Of a DNA stretch of 64,000 nucleotides, positions 22,067 through 30,733 are shown piece after piece. Made by a program: the position numbers and the translations under genes. Source of the DNA: Candidatus Saccharimonadota bacterium (GTDB lineage: Bacteria; Patescibacteriota; Saccharimonadia; Saccharimonadales; Saccharimonadaceae). Positions within the stretch are counted from its first letter, which is position 1. Each line of letters starts with the position of its first letter. The notes beneath the pieces were generated by a model, which ran no database searches, was not told the DNA's origin, and saw only the letters and a program-made list of their open reading frames with translations. The DNA is taken from the NCBI GenBank assembly GCA_017480035.1, contig JAFVBJ010000002.1:1-64000 (forward strand), given 5' to 3'.

Positions 22067-23973
22067 GAACGGATGGCATCGGTCAACGAACTGCGATTAG
22101 CGGATTTCACTACGATTTGCCAATTGTATCCTGTGCTTAGTCGCTCATGGAATGCTGGTGTGGGAGCGGATAAGTAAATGTTTTCTTTTTTCTTCAAAGC
22201 TTTGTAGACTTCTTTGATTTTTGAGAGGGCAGTTTTTTCAGTTTTGTAAACGACGGAAATTTTTGCAAGGTAGAAGAAAGGAGGGAGATGAGATTTTTTA
22301 CGTTTTTTGATGAGATATTCATAGAAAGCTTCGTAGTCGGAATCGACAGCGGTTTTGATGGCGATACTTTCGGGGTGATAAGTTTGGATGAAAGCGTCGG
22401 CTTCTTCGATATGACCGCGACCAATGCGACCGAGAACTTGGTTGATGAGGTCGAAAGTGCGCTCTTCGGAGGAATAATCAGGAAGAGATAAGCCAGAATC
22501 GGCTTGAACAATACCGACAGTGGCGAGATTTGGCAAATCAAGCCCTTTGGCAACAGTTTGAGTGCCGATAATGATGTCGATTTCACCGCGGCGGACTTCT
22601 TCGTAGAGAGCGTCGAGAGTGGCGGATTTTTCGGTGTCGCCGTCAAAACGAGCGATAGTGGCAGTTTTAAAAAGCTTTTTTAGCTCGGTTTCGAGAAGTT
22701 TCGTGCCAAAACCTTTATGGATGATTTCGGAATGTTTGCAATTTGGGCAAGAAACAGGGACTTTTTCGCTGTGACCACAAGAGTGGCAGATGAGACGGTA
22801 AGAGTCAGAATGGAGCGTTAACGGGAGAAAACAATTTGGGCAGAGAGCTTCGAAGCCACAATTTTCGCAGATGGTTAAGGGGGCAGAGCCGCGACGGTTG
22901 TGGTAGATGAGAGTTTGGCGCCCGTGCTCGAGATTTTCGTGGATTTTAGAGAGGAGAGGGGAAGAAAAATAGCGATTTTCGATGAATTTTGTTCGGTCTT
23001 TAAAGTCGATAATTTCAATTTTGGGTTTTATTGCGGTTTCTTTGGCTTTTTCTTTTAAGGTGACAAGGGAGTTTTTTGATTTGGCGAGGAAATAATCTTC
23101 GACTTTTGGGGTAGCGGTACCGAGGACACAAGAAATGTTTTTGGTTTTCGCGATGAAGCTAGCAAGACGAAGAGCGGAATATTTTGGAGTTTGGTCTTGG
23201 AAATAGGTAGATTCGTGGGCCTCGTCGATAATGACAAGACCGAGATTTTCTAGAGGTGCAAACAGAGCAGAGCGAGGGCCGATGACGATTTTTGGGGTTT
23301 TAGAATGTAAGAGTTTCTCGAAAGTGTTGCGACGGGTTTTCTCGGTCTGTTTGCTATGAATGAGAACGATATTTTCGCTAAAAGTCTGCTTGAAAATAGA
23401 GACGAGTTGAGAGGTGAGGGCGATTTCGGGGACTAGAAGAATAGTCGAGCGATTCGCCTTAAATTCGGCCATAGCAAGCGTCAGGTAGATGTTAGTTTTG
23501 CCAGAGCCAGTGATGCCGTGTAAGAGTTTTGTATTCGTCTTAACGGCTCCTAGTGCGTCTAGGGCGCGTTTTTGAGCGGGATTAAGAGGGATTTTTTCGG
23601 GTTTTTTGGTGATTTTGATGGATTTTTCGGCGGTTTCGGCGATTTGATGGCGTTTTTCGAGGGTGTTAGGGAGAAAAAGGCTGACGACTTGGGGCATGGA
23701 AACAAGGTAATATTTTGAGAGCCAAAGCATAGCGTTTAAGAGGTAAGTAGGGAGAGGCGTGTCATAGAGAGGGCGAACAATGTCTTTTAGTTTAAAATCG
23801 CCGGAAGGAGCTTCGACTTTTCTATATACGATGCCGAGAGTGGAGTTTTTGCCGAGAGGGATTTCGACAAGAGTGCCTTTTTTGAGGTTTTTAGGATAAG
23901 AATAGGTTAAAATCCCATCTTCGAGTTTTGGGGATTTTCGAAAAACTTTCGCTGGCAAAACCTCATAAAACAT
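22012..23973 (-). CDS. priA: Primosomal helicase PriA
   Basis: A 653-residue superfamily 2 helicase that restarts stalled replication forks and reloads DnaB. Walker A is HGITGSGKTN (near 170), the DEAH box is IIDEAHES (near 265), and two zinc modules follow with eight Cys in CENC, CPNC, CHSC and CPNC (near 390-430). The N-terminal DNA-binding domain begins at MFYEVLPAKVFR. That ATG is chosen because a minus-strand TATAAT lies six bases upstream; a frame 104 residues longer enters the divergent gene. It shares a divergent promoter region with the FemAB-like gene. Confidence 0.93.
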   Translation of the reverse strand: MFYEVLPAKVFRKSPKLEDGILTYSYPKNLKKGTLVEIPLGKNSTLGIVYRKVEAPSGDFKLKDIVRPLYDTPLPTYLLNAMLWLSKYYLVSMPQVVSLFLPNTLEKRHQIAETAEKSIKITKKPEKIPLNPAQKRALDALGAVKTNTKLLHGITGSGKTNIYLTLAMAEFKANRSTILLVPEIALTSQLVSIFKQTFSENIVLIHSKQTEKTRRNTFEKLLHSKTPKIVIGPRSALFAPLENLGLVIIDEAHESTYFQDQTPKYSALRLASFIAKTKNISCVLGTATPKVEDYFLAKSKNSLVTLKEKAKETAIKPKIEIIDFKDRTKFIENRYFSSPLLSKIHENLEHGRQTLIYHNRRGSAPLTICENCGFEALCPNCFLPLTLHSDSYRLICHSCGHSEKVPVSCPNCKHSEIIHKGFGTKLLETELKKLFKTATIARFDGDTEKSATLDALYEEVRRGEIDIIIGTQTVAKGLDLPNLATVGIVQADSGLSLPDYSSEERTFDLINQVLGRIGRGHIEEADAFIQTYHPESIAIKTAVDSDYEAFYEYLIKKRKKSHLPPFFYLAKISVVYKTEKTALSKIKEVYKALKKKENIYLSAPTPAFHERLSTGYNWQIVVKSANRSSLTDAIRSLETFPNLRISLDPPSLL

Positions 23974-24010
23974 AATTCTATTATACCTTATTTTATGGTA
24001 GAATAAGGGT

Positions 24011-25147
24011 ATGAAATTTTGTGAGGTGAGTGAGGGGGAGTTTAAAAATTTTGCAGAGAAGTGTCCGGCGGCGAATTTTTTGCAGTCAATAGAGATGTAT
24101 CGGAGGTATGTTAAGAGGGGCGACGAGACGTATTTGGTGGGTGTGAAAGATGATAAGGAATTGGTCGCGGCGGCGCTTTTGACTTCGAAATATAAGGTTC
24201 TCGGACAAAAAATGTTTATTTGCCCGAGAGGATTTTTGGCGGACTTTTCGAATCCGAAGTTTTCGGAAATTTTAGAGGAATTCACCTCTGGAGTGAAGAA
24301 ATTTTTGAAAAGGAAAGGGGCGGCAGTATTAGAGATTTCACCGAATATTTCGAGAGTGGCGGAAGTTGATAAAGACGGCGTGCCGACAGAGAATTACCTT
24401 AAAAGTCCAGAAAATAAAATGTTTACGGATTTGGGATATAAGGCGCTCGGGGAATACGAGTTCGTGAAATGGGAATATGCATTAAAAACAGGGGAAATGA
24501 AAGGGGTAGACCTCTTAAAGCATATGCGTTCAGGGCATCGTTACGCGACAAGATTAGCACTTGAGCGATACCAGATGAGGATGCGAGAGCTTTCGATTGA
24601 TGAAATCGGAGTTTTGAAAGGATTGTCGGATGAAGCGGCAGAAAGACACGGATTTGTGACTCCGAGTATTGAGTATTACAGAGAGATGAAAGCGGCGTTT
24701 TCGGAGAAAGTGAAGTTTTTTGTGGCGGAAGTGGATAAAAAAGTTATTCAAGCGGTTGAAACAGGGAAAACTCCAGATGAACTTCGGGAAATTTCGGGAA
24801 AATTACCGAAAAAATTAAAAGATGGAGTGCCGGTTGCGGCGGCGATGTTTGTTTATTGTCCGAATGAGACGATTTATCTCTTTTCTGGGTCGAGTTCGAA
24901 ATATAGTAAGCTTGGCGGGCCACATTTTTTGCAATATAAGATGATTGAAGAAGCGATTAAAACAGGGGTGGAGAAATATAATTTCTACGGAACAAATCCG
25001 AAGCGAGGGGATGGAGTGTATGAATTTAAGAGAGGGTATCACGGAGAGCTTCGAGAATATCTTGGAACGTTTATGCTACCGATTTCACTGATTGGGAAAG
25101 CGTATGTTGCGAAGCAAAAATATCAGGATGTGCGCGATATTCACTAG
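24011..25147 (+). CDS. FemAB-like peptidoglycan aminoacyltransferase
   Basis: A 378-residue protein with two GNAT-type halves, as in FemX/FemA/MurM, which add amino acids to the peptide stem of lipid II from aminoacyl-tRNA. Typical pieces are F-Q-S near the N-terminus (NFLQSIEMY), the HRYATRLA helix in the middle, and the end region YNFYGTNPKRGDGVYEFKRGYHGE. The ATG is six bases after TAGAAT (23999-24004), pointing to leaderless transcription from a divergent promoter shared with priA. The added residue cannot be predicted. Confidence 0.88.
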   Translation: MKFCEVSEGEFKNFAEKCPAANFLQSIEMYRRYVKRGDETYLVGVKDDKELVAAALLTSKYKVLGQKMFICPRGFLADFSNPKFSEILEEFTSGVKKFLKRKGAAVLEISPNISRVAEVDKDGVPTENYLKSPENKMFTDLGYKALGEYEFVKWEYALKTGEMKGVDLLKHMRSGHRYATRLALERYQMRMRELSIDEIGVLKGLSDEAAERHGFVTPSIEYYREMKAAFSEKVKFFVAEVDKKVIQAVETGKTPDELREISGKLPKKLKDGVPVAAAMFVYCPNETIYLFSGSSSKYSKLGGPHFLQYKMIEEAIKTGVEKYNFYGTNPKRGDGVYEFKRGYHGELREYLGTFMLPISLIGKAYVAKQKYQDVRDIH

Positions 25148-25204
25148 TAAAAGTGTTGTTTTTTTGACATTTTTAAGGTAGAATAGAGTAAATTGGAGGT
25201 ATAA

Positions 25205-25504
25205 ATGTTAGATGTTTTTATCACGTCAAGGGTGCGTAGAAAAATCCTAGTGGTTTTTGCGAAATATCCGGATTTTAAGACGCATGTTCGGGCGCTTTCG
25301 AAGCTGATTCGGGAAGATCCAGGAAATATCCAGAGAGAATTGAAAAGATTAGAGAAGGGAGACTTCTTGATCGCGACAAAAAAGGGAAATCTAATGTTTT
25401 ACCAGACAAATAAACAATTTCCGATTTTGAAAGAGTTACAATCAATGGTGATTAAGAGTCAACAACTTTCGAACAAATCAAAACCGAACAAGACGATTGG
25501 ATAG
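25205..25504 (+). CDS. Winged-helix transcription regulator
   Basis: A 99-residue protein with one winged-helix domain (about residues 5-70): 'SRVRRKILVVF', a recognition helix with 'ALSKLIREDPGNIQRELKRLEKGDFL' and a wing 'TKKGNLMFYQTN'. This is the pattern of ArsR/MarR-like or nucleotidyltransferase-associated regulators. No metal-binding Cys is present. The start has a Shine-Dalgarno sequence (GGAGG). The stop codon lies one base before the ATG of recJ, so the two are co-translated. Confidence 0.78.
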   Translation: MLDVFITSRVRRKILVVFAKYPDFKTHVRALSKLIREDPGNIQRELKRLEKGDFLIATKKGNLMFYQTNKQFPILKELQSMVIKSQQLSNKSKPNKTIG

Positions 25505-25505
25505 A

Positions 25506-27182
25506 ATGTCGCAATTTTTCGAGGAAATTGTGGCAAAGCGTGGGCTTTCGGATGAATTTTTACATCCGAAATATCTTTCTGATGAGAAAATTTTTGCGAA
25601 AATGCCAGATATAGAAAAGGCGATTTCGAGAATTTTAAAGGCGGTTTCTTCGGGGGAGAAAATTATGGTTTACGGGGACTATGACGTTGATGGAGTGACG
25701 GCGACGACAGTGATGGTGGACACATTGAAGCAGGCGGGAGCAAAAGAAGTAGTGACGATGCTGCCAGATAGATTTATTGATGGGTATGGGATGAGTGAGC
25801 GTTGTGTCGAACGAGCGAAAAAAGAGGAAGTGACGTTGGTTGTTACGGTGGACTGTGGGAGTAATAATTCGAGCGTAATTTCGGAGCTTTTTAAAGCGGG
25901 AATAGAGACGATTGTGACGGACCACCACGAAGTGAATGAGAAAATTCCGTCGGAAGCTGTGGCGGTGGTGAATCCGAAAAGAACGGATGTTTCGAAAAAG
26001 GCGCAAAAAGAAATAAATGAGGCGGGATTAAATGATTTAGCAGGGGTAGGGGTGGCGTTTATGGTGGCATTAGCGCTAGTTGAGGCGGGGAAAATTGATG
26101 CTGGGCAAGAGAAGTGGCTGCTCGATTTGGTACTGATTGGGACGCTTTGCGATTCGATGAAAATTTCGAAAATTAATCGAGAATTGACATTTTATGGGAA
26201 AAAAGTATTAGAAAAAACGAGACGACCGGGGCTAAAAGAGCTGATGAAAGTGGCGAAATGTTCGGGTGTGACAGCAGATGCGATTAGTTTTCAGATAGGA
26301 CCGAGGCTAAATGCTGGGGGGAGAATGGAATCGGCGGAAATTTCATTGAAACTTTTGATGACAGAATCGAAGGCTGAAGCGGTGAAATTGGCGCGAGAAC
26401 TCGATAAATTGAACACGGAGCGTCGAGGCGAACAGATGGCGGCGATAGACGAAATTGCGAAGAATTGTGAAGTAGAGTTGCAGAAGCCGGTGATTGTGGT
26501 GTCTGGAGAATGGCATGAGGGGGTGATTGGGATTATTGCGGGGAGGCTAGTTGAGAAATACCATAAACCAGCGTTTGTGCTTTCGAAATCGACGGCTCGC
26601 GATGTAAATGGGGATGGATTTACGGATATCTATAAGGGGTCAGGTAGGAGCTTTGGTGATTTTAATCTTGCAGAGGCGATTCGAGTCTGTAAAAAGAGTT
26701 TGGTTGGAGGTGGGGGACATGCGATGGCTTGTGGGGTAAAAATTTTACCAGAGAAAGTTCTGGAATTTAGTGAGGAAGTGAATAAATATTATGATAGTTT
26801 AAGATTAAAGAATCAAGGGAGGTTTCTCGAAACTAGTCCAGAGATAAAAGCGGATAGTTTGATGGGGTTTACGGAAGAATTATTGGAAGAAATGGCGATT
26901 TTGGAGCCATTCGGAGAGGGGAATGAAGAACCGATTTTTGAGCTTTCTCGAATGGAAGTTTTTGAAGCGAGAGGAGTGGGGAAAGATGGGGCGCATTTGC
27001 GAATGATTGTTAAAGATGAGATGAACCGGAGAATGACACTTGTGGCGTTTTCAGCACCAGAAGAATGGCTAAAAACGGAGGCGGGAGAGGAAGTTTCAGC
27101 GGTAGTGCAACTAGTGAAAAATGAGTGGAACGGAAATGTATATGTCGAGGGACGGATTTTAGGGTTGAAAAAATCGGTTTAA
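25506..27182 (+). CDS. recJ: Single-stranded-DNA exonuclease RecJ
   Basis: A 558-residue DHH/DHHA1 phosphoesterase that digests single-stranded DNA 5' to 3' in repair. Metal motifs are visible in order: GDYDVDGVTA (near 60), VTVDCGSN (near 118), TDHHE (near 140), and the DHHA1 region with SGRSFGDFN and GGGGHAMACG (near 380-410). The C-terminal OB fold completes the protein. The ATG at 25506 is used; a TTG at 25497 in the same frame overlaps the HTH gene and is less likely. Confidence 0.92.
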   Translation: MSQFFEEIVAKRGLSDEFLHPKYLSDEKIFAKMPDIEKAISRILKAVSSGEKIMVYGDYDVDGVTATTVMVDTLKQAGAKEVVTMLPDRFIDGYGMSERCVERAKKEEVTLVVTVDCGSNNSSVISELFKAGIETIVTDHHEVNEKIPSEAVAVVNPKRTDVSKKAQKEINEAGLNDLAGVGVAFMVALALVEAGKIDAGQEKWLLDLVLIGTLCDSMKISKINRELTFYGKKVLEKTRRPGLKELMKVAKCSGVTADAISFQIGPRLNAGGRMESAEISLKLLMTESKAEAVKLARELDKLNTERRGEQMAAIDEIAKNCEVELQKPVIVVSGEWHEGVIGIIAGRLVEKYHKPAFVLSKSTARDVNGDGFTDIYKGSGRSFGDFNLAEAIRVCKKSLVGGGGHAMACGVKILPEKVLEFSEEVNKYYDSLRLKNQGRFLETSPEIKADSLMGFTEELLEEMAILEPFGEGNEEPIFELSRMEVFEARGVGKDGAHLRMIVKDEMNRRMTLVAFSAPEEWLKTEAGEEVSAVVQLVKNEWNGNVYVEGRILGLKKSV

Positions 27183-27201
27183 TCTGATATAATGTCGACA
27201 T

Positions 27202-27420
27202 ATGTCAATCAAAGTAACTAGAAAAGATTCAAACGAAGCGAACGAGAACATTATTCGCCGTTTTAATCGTAAAGTTTTGCAAAGTGGTGTGATGCCACTC
27301 GCTAAGTCCCAGACGCGTTTTAGCAAACCGATTTCGAAACGCGAGCGTCGCCGTAAGGCAATTCTGCGTGAGATTCGCAAAGCTGAAAAAACTGAACGTA
27401 TCAAACTTGGACTTAAATAA
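27202..27420 (+). CDS. rpsU: Ribosomal protein S21
   Basis: A 72-residue, very basic protein of the bS21 family, part of the 30S platform near the anti-Shine-Dalgarno region. The conserved parts are VTRKDSNEANENIIRRFNRKV and the Arg/Lys-rich C-terminal helix (KRERRRKAILREIRKAEK). A TATAAT at 27188-27193 ends eight bases before the ATG, so the leader is very short or absent. A strong terminator follows. Its presence is notable because bS21 assists Shine-Dalgarno pairing. Confidence 0.9.
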   Translation: MSIKVTRKDSNEANENIIRRFNRKVLQSGVMPLAKSQTRFSKPISKRERRRKAILREIRKAEKTERIKLGLK

Positions 27421-27421
27421 G

Positions 27422-27450
27422 AAAAACCGGCTGAGAGAGCCGGTTTTTTG
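27422..27450 (+). terminator. Terminator after rpsU
   Basis: AAAAACCGGCT/AGCCGGTTTTTT hairpin with a T-run directly after the stop codon. Confidence 0.9.
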
Positions 27451-27488
27451 CGTACCATGGATAGAAGATTGTGGTATAATGTTTATGT

Positions 27489-28016
27489 ATGAGAATTATA
27501 TTTTTAGGAGGCCCTGGATCTGGAAAATCGACCGTTGGCTCGAGGTTGGCGGAAGATTTAAAATGGCCTTGGATTTCTTCGGGGGAAATTTTGCGACAGA
27601 GTAAAGAACCGTGGGTGATTGAAAGATTAAAAACCGCGCAGTTGTTTGACGATGAAATGGTGGCTGGACTGGTTTTTTCAAGATTACACGGTGTACCAAA
27701 TGCGATTTTAGATGGATTTCCGAGGACTTTTCATCAGGCGGAAATTATGATTTCTCGAGGCGAGAAAGTTGATATTATTGTTGAGATGAAAGTTCCGATG
27801 GAAGAGGTTCAGAAAAGGCTGTTTTTGCGTGGACGCGACCAAGATACGAAAGAGGTGATTGAGGAACGTTATCAGATGTATAATCATGACAAAGATGAGA
27901 TTATGGCGTATTTGGTGGGGAATGGTGCGAAAGTAGTGACGGTTGACGGAGTAGGGACTCAAGATGAAGTTTATCAGCGAGTCGCGAAGGGGATTCAAGA
28001 GGTAATTAATCTATGA
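27489..28016 (+). CDS. Adenylate kinase-like protein 1
   Basis: A 175-residue P-loop kinase of the adenylate kinase fold (ATP + AMP to 2 ADP). Walker A is GGPGSGKST (residues 7-15); the AMP-site segments SSGEILR and DGFPRTFHQAE keep both key arginines. The LID is short, as in the shorter family members, with RGRDQD following. The ATG lies eight bases after TATAAT. Its stop overlaps the ATG of a second, related gene, so the pair looks like a tandem duplication. This copy is the likely active enzyme. Confidence 0.85.
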   Translation: MRIIFLGGPGSGKSTVGSRLAEDLKWPWISSGEILRQSKEPWVIERLKTAQLFDDEMVAGLVFSRLHGVPNAILDGFPRTFHQAEIMISRGEKVDIIVEMKVPMEEVQKRLFLRGRDQDTKEVIEERYQMYNHDKDEIMAYLVGNGAKVVTVDGVGTQDEVYQRVAKGIQEVINL

Positions 28017-28534
28017 TTATGATTTACGGTCCGGCAGGGTCCGGAAAATCTACGCAAGGAGGGATTTTGGCGCAAAAAATCTCTGGAAAAGCCTTGTCGG
28101 TTGGGCAGATTTGCCGCGAGCAATTTGCGGAATATACGAAGACGGCGGCGATGGTGCCGGAAGATGAATTAGCATTGGCAGTGCTAAAAGAGGTTGAAAG
28201 GGCAGAAAAAGCTGGATTTAAGGTGATTTTGGATGGTCAACCGTGGACGCGGGAAAGTAAAGGCTCAGTGATTCTGTCAGATGCGACAGGTGGTGTAATT
28301 GTGGTTGACGTGCCGAGAGAAGAATCGATTAAGAGGCTTTCTTCGCGAGGGCGAGATGACGACCAGATTTCGAATTGGAACAAGAAACTTGATATGTATG
28401 AATCGAGAATGCCAGAATATGAAGCAATGTTAGTCGAGAAAAATGTGCCGGTTTATCATGTGGATGGAGTCGGGACAATTGATGAAGTTGCGGGGCGAAT
28501 TGAAGAATTGTATAAAAAATTTGTTCAAAAATAA
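28013..28534 (+). CDS. Adenylate kinase-like protein 2, diverged
   Basis: A 173-residue paralogue of the preceding protein, with the same length and the same ending (VDGVGT.DEV). Walker A GPAGSGKST is intact. The AMP-binding FPR motif, however, reads GQPWTR, so the key Arg that contacts AMP is replaced. It may act on another nucleotide or have a regulatory role. The ATG overlaps the upstream stop (ATGA). A terminator follows. The substrate change is inferred from this single position. Confidence 0.75.
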   Translation: MIMIYGPAGSGKSTQGGILAQKISGKALSVGQICREQFAEYTKTAAMVPEDELALAVLKEVERAEKAGFKVILDGQPWTRESKGSVILSDATGGVIVVDVPREESIKRLSSRGRDDDQISNWNKKLDMYESRMPEYEAMLVEKNVPVYHVDGVGTIDEVAGRIEELYKKFVQK

Positions 28535-28540
28535 CAGATA

Positions 28541-28567
28541 AAAATAGCCCTTTCGGGCTAATTTTAT
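28541..28567. terminator. Terminator between convergent genes
   Basis: AAAATAGCCC/GGGCTAATTTT hairpin lying between the kinase pair and map. Confidence 0.8.
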
Positions 28568-28575
28568 ACAAGTGT

Positions 28576-29334
28576 CTAATTTCTCGGACAGTTCGGGAGA
28601 GTGAGAACTTCGTGTCCGTCTTCGGTGACGAGAATGGTGTGTTCACAGTGACAGCCGACTGAACCGTCGGAGAGAACAACACTCCAACCGTCGTCTTTGT
28701 CGACGTAATTGTTTGGTTTGCCGAGAGAACTCATTGGTTCGATACAGATACAATCGCCAGGTTTTAAGACGTAGCCATGACCGCGTTTGCCATAATTTGG
28801 AACTTCTGGGGGCATGTGCATCTCTTTACCGATGCCATGACCGATGTAATTTTCGATAACGCCGAGATGACCTTTTTTTAAGATGCGCTCGACGGCGAAA
28901 CCAACGTCGCCAAGATGAACGCCGGGAGCGACAGAATCGATGCCGGCCCAGAGGGCTTCCTCGGTGGTTTTAATCATTTGTTTGACTGCGGGATTAGCCT
29001 TCCCGACGACAGTAGTGAAGGCAGCATCGGTGTGGTAGCCTTTGTATTTGATGACAAGATCAAAAGAGACTTTGTCTCCGTCCTCGAGGGCGTAGTCAGA
29101 GTTTGGAGCGCCGTGGACGAGTTCGTCATTAACGGAAATGCAGATGCAGCCAGGAAATTTTTCTTCAAGCTCATCATAGGAGCAGGATGCGCCACGAGAT
29201 TCGATTTTTTTGCGGGTCCAGGCGTCGAGCTCGCGTTTTGTCATACCAACCTTAACATATTCGCGGAGTTCGGCGAGAATTTCACCCAAAATTTTGCCGC
29301 CTTCGCGCATGGCTTTAATTTGTTCTTCATTCAT
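28576..29334 (-). CDS. map: Methionine aminopeptidase, type I
   Basis: A 252-residue metal enzyme that removes N-terminal methionine. The five metal ligands are visible: two Asp in FDLVIKYKGYHTDAAFT (near 92 and 103), His in YIGHGIGKEMH (near 166), Glu in CICIEPM and Glu in HCEHTILV. The length fits type Ia enzymes without an N-terminal zinc finger. The minus-strand TATAAT ends seven bases before the ATG. Together with def and fmt it completes the N-terminal processing set in this window. Confidence 0.95.
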   Translation of the reverse strand: MNEEQIKAMREGGKILGEILAELREYVKVGMTKRELDAWTRKKIESRGASCSYDELEEKFPGCICISVNDELVHGAPNSDYALEDGDKVSFDLVIKYKGYHTDAAFTTVVGKANPAVKQMIKTTEEALWAGIDSVAPGVHLGDVGFAVERILKKGHLGVIENYIGHGIGKEMHMPPEVPNYGKRGHGYVLKPGDCICIEPMSSLGKPNNYVDKDDGWSVVLSDGSVGCHCEHTILVTEDGHEVLTLPNCPRN

Positions 29335-29431
29335 AGGCTATATTATAGCACAAAAGCTAAAAATGCTCCCATTGTCGCTAAAGGTCGTAGAAAGTGTTTG
29401 TTAATTTTTTCGCTTATGGTATAATTTAAGT

Positions 29432-30646
29432 ATGGAAGAACAATCTAAATATGCATTTGGAATTGATGTTGGTACCGAAAATGTTCGTGCTGTGGCGTTG
29501 GAAATCAGAGGTGAAGAAGATATTAAGGTGATTGCGTATGGTGAGGCCGAGAACAAGAAAGGGATGCGTAAAGGGATTGTGACAGATTTGTCCGGACCGG
29601 CAGAAGCGACAGATAAAGCATTGAAGACAGTTGAGAGCATGAGCGGGGTGAATGTTGACGCGGCTTATGTTTCGATAAATGGTTCCCATATTTCATCGGA
29701 AACTGTGACGGGAATGATTGCGGTTTCTTCGAATGAAGGAATTACGAATGAAGAATTGAATCGTCTGGAAGATACAGCGATGAGTGGGCGAATCACGAGC
29801 AATAAACAAGTATTAGATGTGATTCCGCTGAATTATACGCTTGATGGACAGAGTGGAATTCGTCAGCCGCTTGGGATGGTGGCGAATAAAATTGAGATTG
29901 TGGCGAATGTTGTCTCGGGTCTGACGCCGAGTGTGGATGCGCTTGGACGAGCGATGGCAGCGGCAAACCTCAGAGTTTTAAGATTTATGCCGACTTCTGT
30001 AGCAGCAGCGAGAGCGGTTTTGTCGGAGAAACAGCTTGAAAATGGGGCTTGTGTGATTGACTTTGGAGCTTCGACGACTTCTGTAGCGGTTTATGATGAA
30101 GGGGACTTGCAATATATTGGAGTTGTGCCGGCAGGTGCAGTCAATATTACGAAAGATTTGGCGATTTCGCTGGAACTGAATACTGATGCAGCGGAAGAAA
30201 TTAAGTTGCGCTATGTGACGGCTGATTTTGCGCCGACTGGAAAAGAAGTGACAATGAGACATAACGGAGAAACAATTTCGTTTAAGAAAGATGAAGTGAA
30301 TGAAATTGTGAAAGCAAGGCTTGTCGATATTTTTGAGCACGTTGCGGAACATCTTGAGAGAGCAGGTTATGCGCAGAAGTTACCGGAGGGGGCGGTATTA
30401 GTTGGTGCTGGGGCGAACATGAAGGGAATTGCCGGGTTTGCGAAAGAAGTTTTGAAGATGGCGACAAGAGTTGGAGTACCAGGAAATGGGCTGAAAGGTG
30501 TCGTCGAGGATATTGAAAAGCCGGAATATGCGACGGCGATTGGTTTAGCGCTTTCAATGGCGGATGATGGGAAAACTTCAGGGGTGGAAGACGAAAAAGA
30601 AAAGAAGCCATTCTCGCTGTTTGGGTTATTTAAGAAGAAAAAATAA
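29432..30646 (+). CDS. ftsA: Cell division protein FtsA
   Basis: A 404-residue actin-like ATPase that links FtsZ to the membrane. The phosphate-1 motif FGIDVGTENVRAV, the 1C domain typical of FtsA/SHS2 (about 85-165), the phosphate-2 motif VIDFGASTTSVAVY (near 208) and the adenosine motif VLVGAGANMKGI (near 330) are present. The C-terminus is an amphipathic basic helix (PFSLFGLFKKKK), the usual membrane anchor. The ATG lies six bases after TATAAT, suggesting leaderless mRNA. ftsZ follows 87 bases later. Confidence 0.95.
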   Translation: MEEQSKYAFGIDVGTENVRAVALEIRGEEDIKVIAYGEAENKKGMRKGIVTDLSGPAEATDKALKTVESMSGVNVDAAYVSINGSHISSETVTGMIAVSSNEGITNEELNRLEDTAMSGRITSNKQVLDVIPLNYTLDGQSGIRQPLGMVANKIEIVANVVSGLTPSVDALGRAMAAANLRVLRFMPTSVAAARAVLSEKQLENGACVIDFGASTTSVAVYDEGDLQYIGVVPAGAVNITKDLAISLELNTDAAEEIKLRYVTADFAPTGKEVTMRHNGETISFKKDEVNEIVKARLVDIFEHVAEHLERAGYAQKLPEGAVLVGAGANMKGIAGFAKEVLKMATRVGVPGNGLKGVVEDIEKPEYATAIGLALSMADDGKTSGVEDEKEKKPFSLFGLFKKKK

Positions 30647-30733
30647 ACCTCATTTTATAGAGAAAACTATTGAATACATTTTTTATCTGTGCTAAACTAG
30701 AATTAGTTTATTATAAAAGTGAGGAATAATAAA

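Noticed and set aside
22012-24285. Longer PriA starting at 24285
   Set aside because: The extra 104 residues overlap the divergent FemAB-like gene and look like antisense sequence. The ATG at 23973 has a -10 box at the usual distance.
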